A stretch of DNA of 64,000 bases from Nocardioides limicola. Its GTDB lineage: Bacteria; Actinomycetota; Actinomycetes; Propionibacteriales; Nocardioidaceae. Of this stretch, positions 43,789-51,240 are shown in pieces (within the stretch, counting starts at the first letter, position 1; the number at the start of each line of letters is the position of its first letter). Both the position numbers and the translations under genes were made by a program. Below the pieces are notes generated by a model. The model searched no databases. It was not told the origin of the DNA and was given only the letters and a program-made list of their open reading frames with translations. The stretch lies in contig NZ_JAERJA010000010.1 in assembly GCF_016827675.1 (NCBI RefSeq), positions 1-64,000 of the forward strand, read 5' to 3'.

Positions 43789-45092
43789 TCGTCGTCCGCC
43801 GTGCTGTCGTCGGCCTGCAGGGCGGCGAGGTTGTCGACGGTACGGCGGGCGTCCTCCAGCGAGGTCGCCGGGATGCCCTCGCGGACCTTGCTGGCCTGGA
43901 AGCTGGAGAGCCGGGTCAGGGACACGTCACTGGCCTCGTAGGGGGTGGACATGGTGAGCCCGGGCAGGTCGGCGTCGATGCCGCGATAGATCACCACCAC
44001 CCCGTCGCCCTCGGCCACGAAGTACTGCGACTGGGTCCACGACCAGGCCCCGGCGGCGGCGATCCAGAGCAGGCCGACCAGCACGACCAGGGTCATCAGC
44101 CGGGCGCTCCAGACGAACCGGCGGGGTGCCTGCGGGGCGTAGCGTGCCTGCTCGGGGTCGATCGGGTCGCTGGGGATGGCCCATTCGAGGTCGTCGGGGA
44201 TCTCCGCGGTGATCGCGGGGAGTTCGCCGGTGTCGCCGGAGCGGTGGCCGCGGAACAGGCCGGTGACCGCGTTCAGGGTGCCGGTACGCCGGGGCAGGTG
44301 TGCTGCCGAACCGACCAGCAGCGGGATCAGCTCGGCAGGCGGGTCGGTGACCACGTGGGCGACCACACAGGTGACGTTGTCGGTGCTGCCCGCCTCCAGG
44401 CTGGCCCGGACCAGCTCCACGGCGGCGAAGTCGGGGGTGCCGGTGGCCAGGATGTCCGCGATCCGGTCGTCGTCGAGGACTCCGGAGGCGCCGTCGGAGC
44501 AGAGCAGCAGCCGGTCACCGGGAGCCAGTTCGATGGTGAACAGATCGGGCTCACTGTCGTGGACGCCGTCGAGGGCCTTGAGGATCAGGTTGCGGTGCGG
44601 GTGGGTGCGCGCCTCGGCCTCGGTGATCCGTCCCTCGTCGATGAGCGACTGCACGAACGTGTGGTCGTGGGTGAGCTGGCTGATGGTGCCGTCGCGGTGC
44701 AGGTAGGCCCGGGAGTCGCCGATGTGTCCGATCCCGATCCTGGAGCCGTCGAACCAGGCCACGGTGGCCGTGGTGCTGGTCCCGTTCAGGGCGGGGTCGT
44801 CGTCGACGAGCTCGCCGATCCGGGTGTGCGCCCGGTCCAGGGCGCCGGCGACGCCGGGCAGCAGGTCGGCGGGGTCGGCCGGCGGGACGTCCAGCTTGCG
44901 CAGCTGGCTGATCGCGGTGGCCGAGGCGATGTCACCCCGGGCCGCGCCACCGACGCCGTCACAGACGGCGAGCAGGTGCGGCCCGGCGTACCCGGAGTCC
45001 TGGTTGTCCTTGCGGACCCGGCCGACGTCGGAGAGCGCCGAGAAATGCAGGTGCAGGGACGGCTGGGGGTCCTCGGTGTCCGTGTCGCTCAT
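43785..45092 (-). CDS. pstP: PP2C-type protein phosphatase
   Basis: The 435-residue enzyme has the PP2C metal motifs DVGRVRKDNQD near residue 20, CDGVGGAARGDIA near 42, HIGDSRAYL near 123, LLCSDGASGVL and STDNVTCVV. A membrane helix near 318 (LMTLVVLVGLLWIAAAGAW) is followed by a short extracellular domain. It dephosphorylates PknA/PknB and their targets. I used ATG 45092 because the DVGRVR block starts shortly after it; the frame continues upstream into the FHA gene only by chance. Confidence 0.92.
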   Translation of the reverse strand: MSDTDTEDPQPSLHLHFSALSDVGRVRKDNQDSGYAGPHLLAVCDGVGGAARGDIASATAISQLRKLDVPPADPADLLPGVAGALDRAHTRIGELVDDDPALNGTSTTATVAWFDGSRIGIGHIGDSRAYLHRDGTISQLTHDHTFVQSLIDEGRITEAEARTHPHRNLILKALDGVHDSEPDLFTIELAPGDRLLLCSDGASGVLDDDRIADILATGTPDFAAVELVRASLEAGSTDNVTCVVAHVVTDPPAELIPLLVGSAAHLPRRTGTLNAVTGLFRGHRSGDTGELPAITAEIPDDLEWAIPSDPIDPEQARYAPQAPRRFVWSARLMTLVVLVGLLWIAAAGAWSWTQSQYFVAEGDGVVVIYRGIDADLPGLTMSTPYEASDVSLTRLSSFQASKVREGIPATSLEDARRTVDNLAALQADDSTADDE

Positions 45093-45099
45093 CGAGGCC

Positions 45100-45555
45100 T
45101 TACTTCCGCAACTCGATGATCGTCTTGCCCACCCGGACCTGAGCGCCCAGCGGCAGTGCGGTCGGCTGGGTGAGTCGGACGGTGCCCAGGTAGGTGCCGT
45201 TGGTGGAGCCGAGGTCCTCGACGAACCACTGGTCACCGGAGAGCGCGATCCGGGCGTGCCGGGTGGAGACATAGTCATCGTCGAGCTTGATCGCCGCATC
45301 GGAGCCGCGCCCGATCAGGATCGGGGCCTCACTGAGCGGCACGGTGATCCCGCGGTTCCCGCCCTCGACCACCACCGCCTGGGTGGGTACGCCGCGGCGT
45401 CGGGGCTGCCGGGCCGCCTTCCCCTTGGCTGGGCGTGGCTCGGGCACCCGGGCGCCGAACATGTCACTGCGGATCACCGAGAGGGCCGAGAGCACGAAGA
45501 TCCACAGGATCGCCAGGTAGGCGAACCGGACCAGGAACAGGGTCAGTTCACCCAC
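45100..45555 (-). CDS. fhaB: FHA-domain membrane protein (FhaB/FipA)
   Basis: The 151-residue protein has an N-terminal membrane helix (LTLFLVRFAYLAILWIFVLSAL), a basic linker and a C-terminal FHA domain with ILIGRGSDAAIKL, VSTRHARI and GSTNGTYLG, which binds phosphothreonine. It couples kinase signalling to the divisome. GTG 45555 overlaps the upstream fhaA 3' end by eight bases. Confidence 0.93.
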   Translation of the reverse strand: MGELTLFLVRFAYLAILWIFVLSALSVIRSDMFGARVPEPRPAKGKAARQPRRRGVPTQAVVVEGGNRGITVPLSEAPILIGRGSDAAIKLDDDYVSTRHARIALSGDQWFVEDLGSTNGTYLGTVRLTQPTALPLGAQVRVGKTIIELRK

Positions 45556-46291
45556 GGGGCTCCTCCGCTTCCTCGACCAGGTGCAGCGTCATCGACGTGG
45601 TGCCGATCCGAACCACCGATCCGTGTTCGAGGGGGGCCTCGACCAGCTTCTCGTCGTTGACGAGCATCCCGTTGGTAGAGCCGAGGTCGCGCACCTCGAC
45701 CCGCATCCCGCCGAAGCCGACCATGCCGCCGAGGCCGCGGCGGCGGATGACGGTGAACTCGATGTGCCGGCGACTGACGCCGGGGTCGTTGATCCGGATG
45801 TCGGCGTCGGTGCCGCGACCCACCACGGTGGTCGGCTCGTGCAGGGCGTGCCGGGTGCCGTTGATCTCCAGCAGCGCCTTGGCCCGACGGACCGTGGTGT
45901 CGGTGTCGAGGCCCGACACCGCGGCCTGGGCCTGGCTGCGGACCCGGAACCGGCCGGTGGTGAGGTCCTCGGCCTGCTCGAGGGTGATCCGCACCGGCCC
46001 CGGGAACACATAGCTCTGGTGCTCGGCGTGCTCACGCAGCGTCTCGGTCAACTCCGCGACCATCGTAGCGTCGTACTCCTGCAGCCGTTCCAGGTCGCCG
46101 GGAGAGAGTTCGACGTGGAAGTCGTTGGGGACCAGTCGCCGGTTGCGACTGAGGATCTGGGCCTTGTTGTCGACCTCTCGCTGCAGGGCGGCACCGATCT
46201 CGACCGGCTGCACGGCACTGCGGAAGGCGCGGGCGAACATGCCACTGATGAACTGTTCGAGTCGACGCTCGAAGTTGCTCAGAGCATTCAC
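45548..46291 (-). CDS. fhaA: DUF3662 and FHA domain protein (FhaA)
   Basis: The 247-residue protein has the N-terminal DUF3662 domain (FERRLEQFISGMFARAFRSA, VQPVEIGAALQRE) and a C-terminal FHA domain (TTVVGRGTDADIRIND, SRRHIEF, GSTNGMLVN). Homologues bind phosphorylated MurJ-associated and PknB targets to limit peptidoglycan precursor flux. It starts with GTG 46291 and is the first gene of the minus-strand operon ending with pknB. Confidence 0.92.
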   Translation of the reverse strand: MNALSNFERRLEQFISGMFARAFRSAVQPVEIGAALQREVDNKAQILSRNRRLVPNDFHVELSPGDLERLQEYDATMVAELTETLREHAEHQSYVFPGPVRITLEQAEDLTTGRFRVRSQAQAAVSGLDTDTTVRRAKALLEINGTRHALHEPTTVVGRGTDADIRINDPGVSRRHIEFTVIRRRGLGGMVGFGGMRVEVRDLGSTNGMLVNDEKLVEAPLEHGSVVRIGTTSMTLHLVEEAEEPRG

Positions 46292-46357
46292 GCTGCCTCC
46301 TTCCCGGGGGTGGCCGCTGATCCGGCTGGGTGTTGATCGTATCGGTCACCCCTGAGT

Positions 46358-46387
46358 TTGGACTGGTCGCAACACCTGGGATAGCCT
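46358..46387 (+). promoter_or_regulatory. Promoter of tRNA-Leu
   Basis: TTGGAC (46358-46363) and TAGCCT (46382-46387) are separated by 18 bp and end 14 bp before the tRNA, a good spacing for a housekeeping promoter. Confidence 0.5.
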
Positions 46388-46401
46388 CACCCTTGCTTCA
46401 C

Positions 46402-46485
46402 GCGCGAGTGGCGGAATAGGCAGACGCGCACGGTTCAGGTCCGTGTGTCCGAAAGGACGTGGGGGTTCAACTCCCCCCTCGCGCA
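46402..46485 (+). tRNA. tRNA-Leu (anticodon CAG)
   Basis: The cloverleaf is complete: acceptor GCGCGAG/CTCGCGC with discriminator A, D arm GCGG-AATAGGCAGA-CGC, anticodon stem CACGG/CCGTG around TTCAGGT (anticodon CAG), a long variable arm GTCCGAAAGGAC, and T arm GGGGG-TTCAACT-CCCCC. The long variable arm confirms a class II tRNA. CCA is not encoded. Its 3' end is repeated at 49446-49467, suggesting use as an integration site. Confidence 0.96.
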
Positions 46486-46486
46486 C
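46464..46486 (+). repeat. Direct repeat at the tRNA-Leu 3' end (att-like, left copy)
   Basis: GGTTCAACT-C6-TCGCGCAC covers the T loop to the tRNA end. The right copy at 49446-49467 is identical except for one C fewer. The pair brackets about 3 kb. Confidence 0.75.
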
Positions 46487-46495
46487 GTGTGACAG

Positions 46496-46519
46496 GCCCC
46501 GGGTCCTCGGATCCGGGGC
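46496..46519 (+). terminator. Terminator downstream of tRNA-Leu
   Basis: GCCCCGG (46496-46502) pairs with CCGGGGC (46513-46519), with an inner TCC/GGA pairing; TTCGTCATTT follows. Confidence 0.7.
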
Positions 46520-46704
46520 TTCGTCATTTCGCGTCTCTGATCTCGGCCACCCAAGTACGCCGACGCATCGCCGGCGATCATCCGACGCCCGGAGACTTCC
46601 GCACCAACTGCGCGCGCGGAGCGTCGGCAGCGTGCGCCCAGCGGCGACCGAAGGGCAGCGCTGCGCCGATGGAGAAATGAAGCGTGTACTGCGATCATGA
46701 GCGC

Positions 46705-48346
46705 GTGAGTGCCCCATCCCCGGAGGCCCTGGCCGCCGCCCAGATCGCGCTGAGGGCGGGCGCTGCGGCAACGGCGCGGGAGGCTCTGGCGGGGGAACCG
46801 CTCACCGCCCCGGTGCTCGAGATGTTGGCTCGAGCGGCCTACCTCGACCTGGACTTCGGCGGGGCCATCGAGCAATGGGAGCAGGCCTACGTCGCCTACC
46901 GCGCGGGGGACGACACCGTCGGCGCGGTGCGCGTCGCGCGAACGCTGGGCGGCATGTACTTCGCCATCGTCGGCGACGCCGTTGTTGCTGGCGGCTGGAT
47001 CGGGCGTGCTCAGCGGATGCTGGGGGAGGTCGGCGCTTCTGCGGAGCATGGGTGGGTCGCACTTAACTGCGGCATGGCCGCGTCGGACCGCCGTACCAAG
47101 GAAGTGCTGTTCCGTCAGGCGCTGGACATCTCCCGCCAATGGCGAGACACCGACCTCGAGGTGGCGGCGCTGGCCTATCTGGGCGCGAGCATGGTGCACG
47201 GGGATCGCGCTGCGGACGGGATGGCTCTGCTCGACGACGCCCTGGCGGCAGTGACCGGCGGCGAGATCGATGACCTGTGCGTGCTCGAGGAGGTCTTCTG
47301 CCAACTCTTCGCCGCGTGCGAGCACGCGCTCGACGTCGGTCGGGCCGATCAGTGGATCCGGGCCGGCGAAGCCCTCGCCGCGCGTCGTGGACTGCCTGGC
47401 ATCTCCGCCTTCTGCCGGACGCACTACGGCGCGATCCTGACCGCGGCTGGGCGCTGGCGAGAAGCCGAGCAGGTGCTGACCGAGGCGATCGACCTCTGGG
47501 GTTTGGGGCAGCGCTCGTCGCTGCGGTTGGGCGCCGTGACCCGGCTGGCGGATCTGCGCGTGCGGCAGGGTCGCCTGGATGAGGCCGAGGCGCTCCTGCG
47601 TGAGCTCGATGTGGACGCAGCCGTCGATGCCGCCCGGCCGCTCGCCGCAGTCCATCTCGAGCGAGGCGAGCCCGCGATCGCGCACGAGATCCTCATCCGC
47701 GCGTTGGGGACGATCGAACCGTCCGGGTCCGCCGCCGTCCCGGTTCTGGCGCTGCTGGTGGACGTCCAGATCGCGCAGGACCAGCACGAGGCGGCGACGG
47801 CGTGCGCCGACCAGCTCGTGGAGATCGCGAAGACGCACGAGAACGACTGGGCAGGGGCGGCTGCCGCCGCTGCCTGCGGCAGGATCGCCGTGGCCTCCGG
47901 TGTCGGGGATGGGCTGGACTGCTTCCGGCGGGCGATCGGTGGGTTCGCCAGAGCAGGGCTCCCCCTCGAAGCGGCCCGCTGCCGCCTTGACCTCGCGCGG
48001 GTCCTCGCTGCCGACCGGCCCGAGGTCGCAGAGGCGGAGGCGCGCACCGCCCTGGCCGTCTTCGAGAAGCTGCAGGCGCCCCTGTACGTCGAGTCCGCGA
48101 CCGCGCTGCTCGATGAGCTGGGGTCTCCAGCAGCACCGCGCCCCCAACGCCGGCCTCCTCACCAGACGAGAGACCGAGGTGCTCCAGCTGATCGCCCGAG
48201 GGCTGGCCGACAGGCAGATCGCGGCCCGGCTGACGCTGAGCGAGCACACCGTCCATCGCCACGTCTCGAACATCCTGGCCAAGCTGGGCGTCGGGAAGCG
48301 CTCCAGCGCAGTGGCCTTCGCGGTCCGGCACGGCATGCTCGATTGA
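46705..48346 (+). pseudogene. LuxR-family regulator, frameshifted before its HTH
   Basis: The first frame (from GTG 46705) encodes about 480 residues of a TPR-like helical sensor (SPEALAAAQIALRAGAAATA, LARAAYLDLDFGGAIEQWE, CEHALDVGRADQWIRAGEAL) found in a common actinobacterial LuxR family of about 540 residues. The DNA-binding domain, LLTRRETEVLQLIARGLADR, QIAARLTLSEHTVHRHVSN, ILAKLGV, lies in another frame and ends at 48346. The frames switch near the CCCCC run at 48141-48145. Either the gene is broken, or a one-base sequencing error or slippage joins them. Everything else looks intact. It sits inside the tRNA-Leu islet, upstream of a methyltransferase gene. Confidence 0.78.
48141..48145. 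other. Frameshift point in the LuxR gene
   Basis: The C5 run in GCGCCCCCAACG is the likely place where the sensor frame and the HTH frame diverge; losing or gaining one base here restores a normal full-length regulator. Confidence 0.55.
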
Positions 48347-48455
48347 GCGGCGGACATGGCCGAGACCGGCCATGTCTCCACGATGGCCACTCTGAGCGAT
48401 GCGGCGGCACGCCCGCATGGCGGAGCCTCGACGTACCTAATCGAAGGAGATTGCC

Positions 48456-49256
48456 ATGACCGACATGCGCACCGCCGAGGGTTCAGCACCAGTCCAAGGT
48501 CCGTTGTGGGGGGCGCGTCCTCGCGACTGGGCCGCACAGGAGGAACGGCACCACAGTATCTACGACAACATCTGGCCGCTCGTCGATGTCCCCGCGGGGG
48601 GCTCCGTCCTCGACGTGGGCTGCGGCGCCGGAACGTTCTGCCGACTCGCCGCCGCGCAGGGATACCAAGTCACCGGGATCGACGCCGCCGCGTCGTTGAT
48701 CGACCTGGCCGGTGAGCTGGTCCCGGACGGTGAGTTCCACGTCGGAGACCTCCAGTTCCTTCCCTTCGCCGACGACCACTTCGACTGCGTGACCGCGTTC
48801 AACTCGGTCCAGTTCGCGGCCGATCCGGGCGCCGCGCTCGCCGAGATCAAACGCGTCGCGAGGCCGGCAGCCCCCGTCGTCATCGTCGTGTGGGGCCGAC
48901 CGGAACACTCCGAGCTGACCGCCATCGTCACCGGGCTCGCGCCGCTGCTGCCACCGCCGCCGCCCGGGGTCGGCGGACCTGCCGCGCTCGCCGAGGAGCA
49001 TGTTCTGGACACGCTCATCGAGCGGGCCGGCCTGCGGGCCACGGCAAGCGGATACCTTCCCGTTCCGCTCGACTACCCTGACCAGGAGGCGTTCTTGTTG
49101 GCAAACCTCTCCACGGGAGTCGCAGCCGTCGCGATCCGGACATCCGGCGAGGACGCCGTCCGCGATGCGATCCTGCGCGCCGCGGCGCCATTCCGAACCG
49201 CGAGCGGCGGATACCGGATCGAAGCCGAGTCGCGCTACGTCATCGCCTCGGCGTGA
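48456..49256 (+). CDS. Class I SAM-dependent methyltransferase
   Basis: The 266-residue protein has the SAM-binding motif I VLDVGCGAGTFCRLAA near residue 50, the acidic motif VTGIDAAASLIDLA near 72 and FDCVTAFNSVQFAADP near 112, followed by the Methyltransf_11-type core. The C-terminal part beyond 165 is a variable cap. A strong GAAGGAGA ribosome site precedes ATG 48456. It lies 109 bp after the LuxR-type gene, which may control it. The acceptor is unknown; small-molecule or lipid methylation is typical. Confidence 0.88.
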   Translation: MTDMRTAEGSAPVQGPLWGARPRDWAAQEERHHSIYDNIWPLVDVPAGGSVLDVGCGAGTFCRLAAAQGYQVTGIDAAASLIDLAGELVPDGEFHVGDLQFLPFADDHFDCVTAFNSVQFAADPGAALAEIKRVARPAAPVVIVVWGRPEHSELTAIVTGLAPLLPPPPPGVGGPAALAEEHVLDTLIERAGLRATASGYLPVPLDYPDQEAFLLANLSTGVAAVAIRTSGEDAVRDAILRAAAPFRTASGGYRIEAESRYVIASA

Positions 49257-49445
49257 CCTGGGGTCGGACCAGTGGTGGAACGGGTTCGCGCCGCCGCGCT
49301 CAGGGGGGCGGCTGGTCAACCGGACACTGGCTCGTGCACCCCTGGGGTGCACGCCCCCGAGGGAACGGGACCAACCGGAGGCAACGGAACGCCGGTTTCG
49401 CGCTCAGGACGCGGGTTTTCGTGTGATCGAGCGTGGTGCTCCTAC

Positions 49446-49467
49446 GGTTCAACTCCCCCTCGCGCAC
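49446..49467 (+). repeat. Direct repeat of the tRNA-Leu 3' end (att-like, right copy)
   Basis: GGTTCAACT-C5-TCGCGCAC repeats the tRNA 3' end with one C missing. No anticodon or D arm precedes it, so it is a fragment and not a second tRNA. Confidence 0.75.
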
Positions 49468-49471
49468 AACA

Positions 49472-49495
49472 GCCCCCGGGTCTTTGACCTGGGGC
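49472..49495 (+). terminator. tRNA-type terminator next to the right repeat
   Basis: GCCCCCGGGTC pairs with GACCTGGGGC around TTT and is followed by TTTGTGTTT. It may be the original tRNA-Leu terminator displaced by the insertion. Confidence 0.65.
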
Positions 49496-49530
49496 TTTGT
49501 GTTTGGCGGGAACCGTCAGTTCGGCTCCGA

Positions 49531-49980
49531 TCACGGCGAGCGCGTCCACTCCTCGAGCACTACCAGCGTCTTGGTGCCGACCACTCCGTCGCCGGAGCGC
49601 AACCGGCTGACCACGCTGCGCAGGTGCTCGACACCGTCCACCCGGATCCGGACCAGCGCGTCGGGGTCGCCGGCGAGGGTGAGCACCTCCTCGACCTCCG
49701 GGATCTGGGCGACCGACTCCATGATGGCAGCCAGATCGCGGTGGCCGTCGAAGCGGAGCTCGGTGACCGCCTCGATGCCCGCAGCGATCCGGCTCTGGTT
49801 GATCTGGACCGTGTAGCGACCGATCACGCCGGTCGCCTCCAGTCGGGCGATCCGCCGCTGCACGGGTGCGACGGTCAGGCCGACCGCCTGGGCGATCTCA
49901 CGCAGCGGGCGGCGCGCGTTCTCCCGCAGCAGGCGCAGGATCTCACGGTCGGTCTTGTCCAGGCTGGCCTGATCGCTCAC
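49531..49980 (-). CDS. Lrp/AsnC-family regulator
   Basis: The 149-residue protein has the N-terminal HTH (LDKTDREILRLLRENARRPL, REIAQAVGLTVAPVQRRIARL) and a C-terminal RAM effector domain (IPEVEEVLTLAGDPDALVRIRV). Such regulators sense amino acids and control their metabolism. It is divergent from the amino-acid dehydrogenase and 2-oxoacid oxidoreductase operon and is very likely its regulator. It starts with GTG 49980. Confidence 0.9.
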   Translation of the reverse strand: MSDQASLDKTDREILRLLRENARRPLREIAQAVGLTVAPVQRRIARLEATGVIGRYTVQINQSRIAAGIEAVTELRFDGHRDLAAIMESVAQIPEVEEVLTLAGDPDALVRIRVDGVEHLRSVVSRLRSGDGVVGTKTLVVLEEWTRSP

Positions 49981-50053
49981 GCAACAGATGCTACGTCCGA
50001 CGTCCTACTACGTGTGCAGATCCGGGTGGGAATGGCCTCAGGTTTGCGATCTG

Positions 50054-50069
50054 TCGCTAAATGCAGCGA
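50054..50069. promoter_or_regulatory. Candidate Lrp operator
   Basis: TCGCTAAATGCAGCGA, a TCGCT-N6-AGCGA dyad with an A/T-rich centre, lies in the 162-bp divergent gap between the Lrp gene and the dehydrogenase gene. Confidence 0.4.
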
Positions 50070-50142
50070 AAGCGGTTGTGGTCTGAGTCACGAGGCGAGA
50101 GGCTCGGTGCACCGCCGCGCACCCCTGAGATGGAGTCCACCC

Positions 50143-51240
50143 ATGACCATCGCCCCTCCCGCCCCGCACGACACCCGCGCCACCGCCGCCGACCCAGTCG
50201 ACGTCCTCGGCAGCAGCGCCCACGAGCAGGTCATCTTCTGCCGGGACGAGGCCACCGGCCTGCGCGCGATCATCGCGATCCACGACACCACCCTCGGGCC
50301 CGCCCTCGGCGGCACCCGCTTCTACCCCTACGGCTCCGAGCGCGAGGCACTCGCCGACGTGCTCCGGCTCTCGGAGGGGATGACCTCCAAGGCCGCAGCT
50401 GCCGGGCTCGAGCTCGGCGGCGGCAAGGCCGTCATCATCGGTGACCCCGCGACGCTGAAGACCCCCGACCTGATGCGTGCCTATGGGCGCTTCGTCGACT
50501 CGCTGTCCGGCCGCTACTTCACCGCCGCCGACGTCGGCACCACCGCCGGCGACCTCGACCACGTGGGCGAGTCCACGGAGTACGTCGTCGGCAGCAACCG
50601 CGGCTCCGGCGACAGCGGCTTCTCCACGGCGTACGGCGTGTTCTGCTCGATGCGTGCCGCCGCCGAGCATCTCTGGGGGGCCGCTGGTCTGGCCGGTCGA
50701 CACGTCGGTGTCGAGGGCGTCGGCAAGGTCGGCAGCCACCTGGTCGAGCTGCTGCTCGACGCGGGCGCGCAGGTGACCGTCGCCGACCCGTCCGCCACGT
50801 CGATCGACCGGCTGCGGCAGGCACACCCCGGCGTCGCCGTACGGTCCTCGGTGCTGGACGCCGACGTCGACGTCTACGCCCCCTGCGCCCTGGGCGCCAC
50901 CCTCACGCCCGCCACGGTGCCGCAGCTGAAGGCCGCGCTCGTCTGTGGTGCCGCCAACAACCAGCTGCTCGACTCCTCGGTGGCCACGCTGCTCCGGGAG
51001 CGGGGCATCACCTGGGTGCCCGACTTCGTCGCCAACGCCGGCGGCCTGATCCAGGTGGCCAGCGAGATATGGGAGCACACCCCGGAGCAGGTGCGGGCGC
51101 GGATCGCCGCGATCGGGACCACGGTGCGCGACATCCTCGACCGCGCCCAGACCATCGGCGAGCTGCCCGGCGACGTCGCCGACACGATCGTGCAGGAACG
51201 GGTCGACGCCGCACCCGCCCGCGACCGGCGGGACGCCTGA
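50143..51240 (+). CDS. Leucine/valine-type amino acid dehydrogenase
   Basis: The 365-residue protein belongs to the Glu/Leu/Phe/Val dehydrogenases. It has GPALGGTRFYPY, the catalytic-lysine stretch LSEGMTSKAAAAGLELGGGKAV near residue 80, FTAADVGTTAGDLDHV and the NAD loop VEGVGKVGSHLVELL near 190. It deaminates a branched or hydrophobic amino acid to its 2-oxoacid, the substrate of the oxidoreductase encoded next. ATG 50143 is supported by the normal N-terminus; the frame also runs upstream through noncoding DNA. Confidence 0.9.
   Translation: MTIAPPAPHDTRATAADPVDVLGSSAHEQVIFCRDEATGLRAIIAIHDTTLGPALGGTRFYPYGSEREALADVLRLSEGMTSKAAAAGLELGGGKAVIIGDPATLKTPDLMRAYGRFVDSLSGRYFTAADVGTTAGDLDHVGESTEYVVGSNRGSGDSGFSTAYGVFCSMRAAAEHLWGAAGLAGRHVGVEGVGKVGSHLVELLLDAGAQVTVADPSATSIDRLRQAHPGVAVRSSVLDADVDVYAPCALGATLTPATVPQLKAALVCGAANNQLLDSSVATLLRERGITWVPDFVANAGGLIQVASEIWEHTPEQVRARIAAIGTTVRDILDRAQTIGELPGDVADTIVQERVDAAPARDRRDA

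Larger units (their letters stand above)
49257..49530. other. Intergenic stretch at the right end of the islet
   Basis: Apart from the tRNA fragment and its hairpin I see no gene here. A short GTGCACCCCTGGGGTGCAC palindrome at about 49334-49352 could be a further terminator for the methyltransferase gene. Confidence 0.5.

Noticed and set aside
46459..46680. Small frame starting GVQLPPRARVT downstream of tRNA-Leu
   Set aside because: It is translated from the tRNA T arm and its terminator, a common false call next to tRNA genes.
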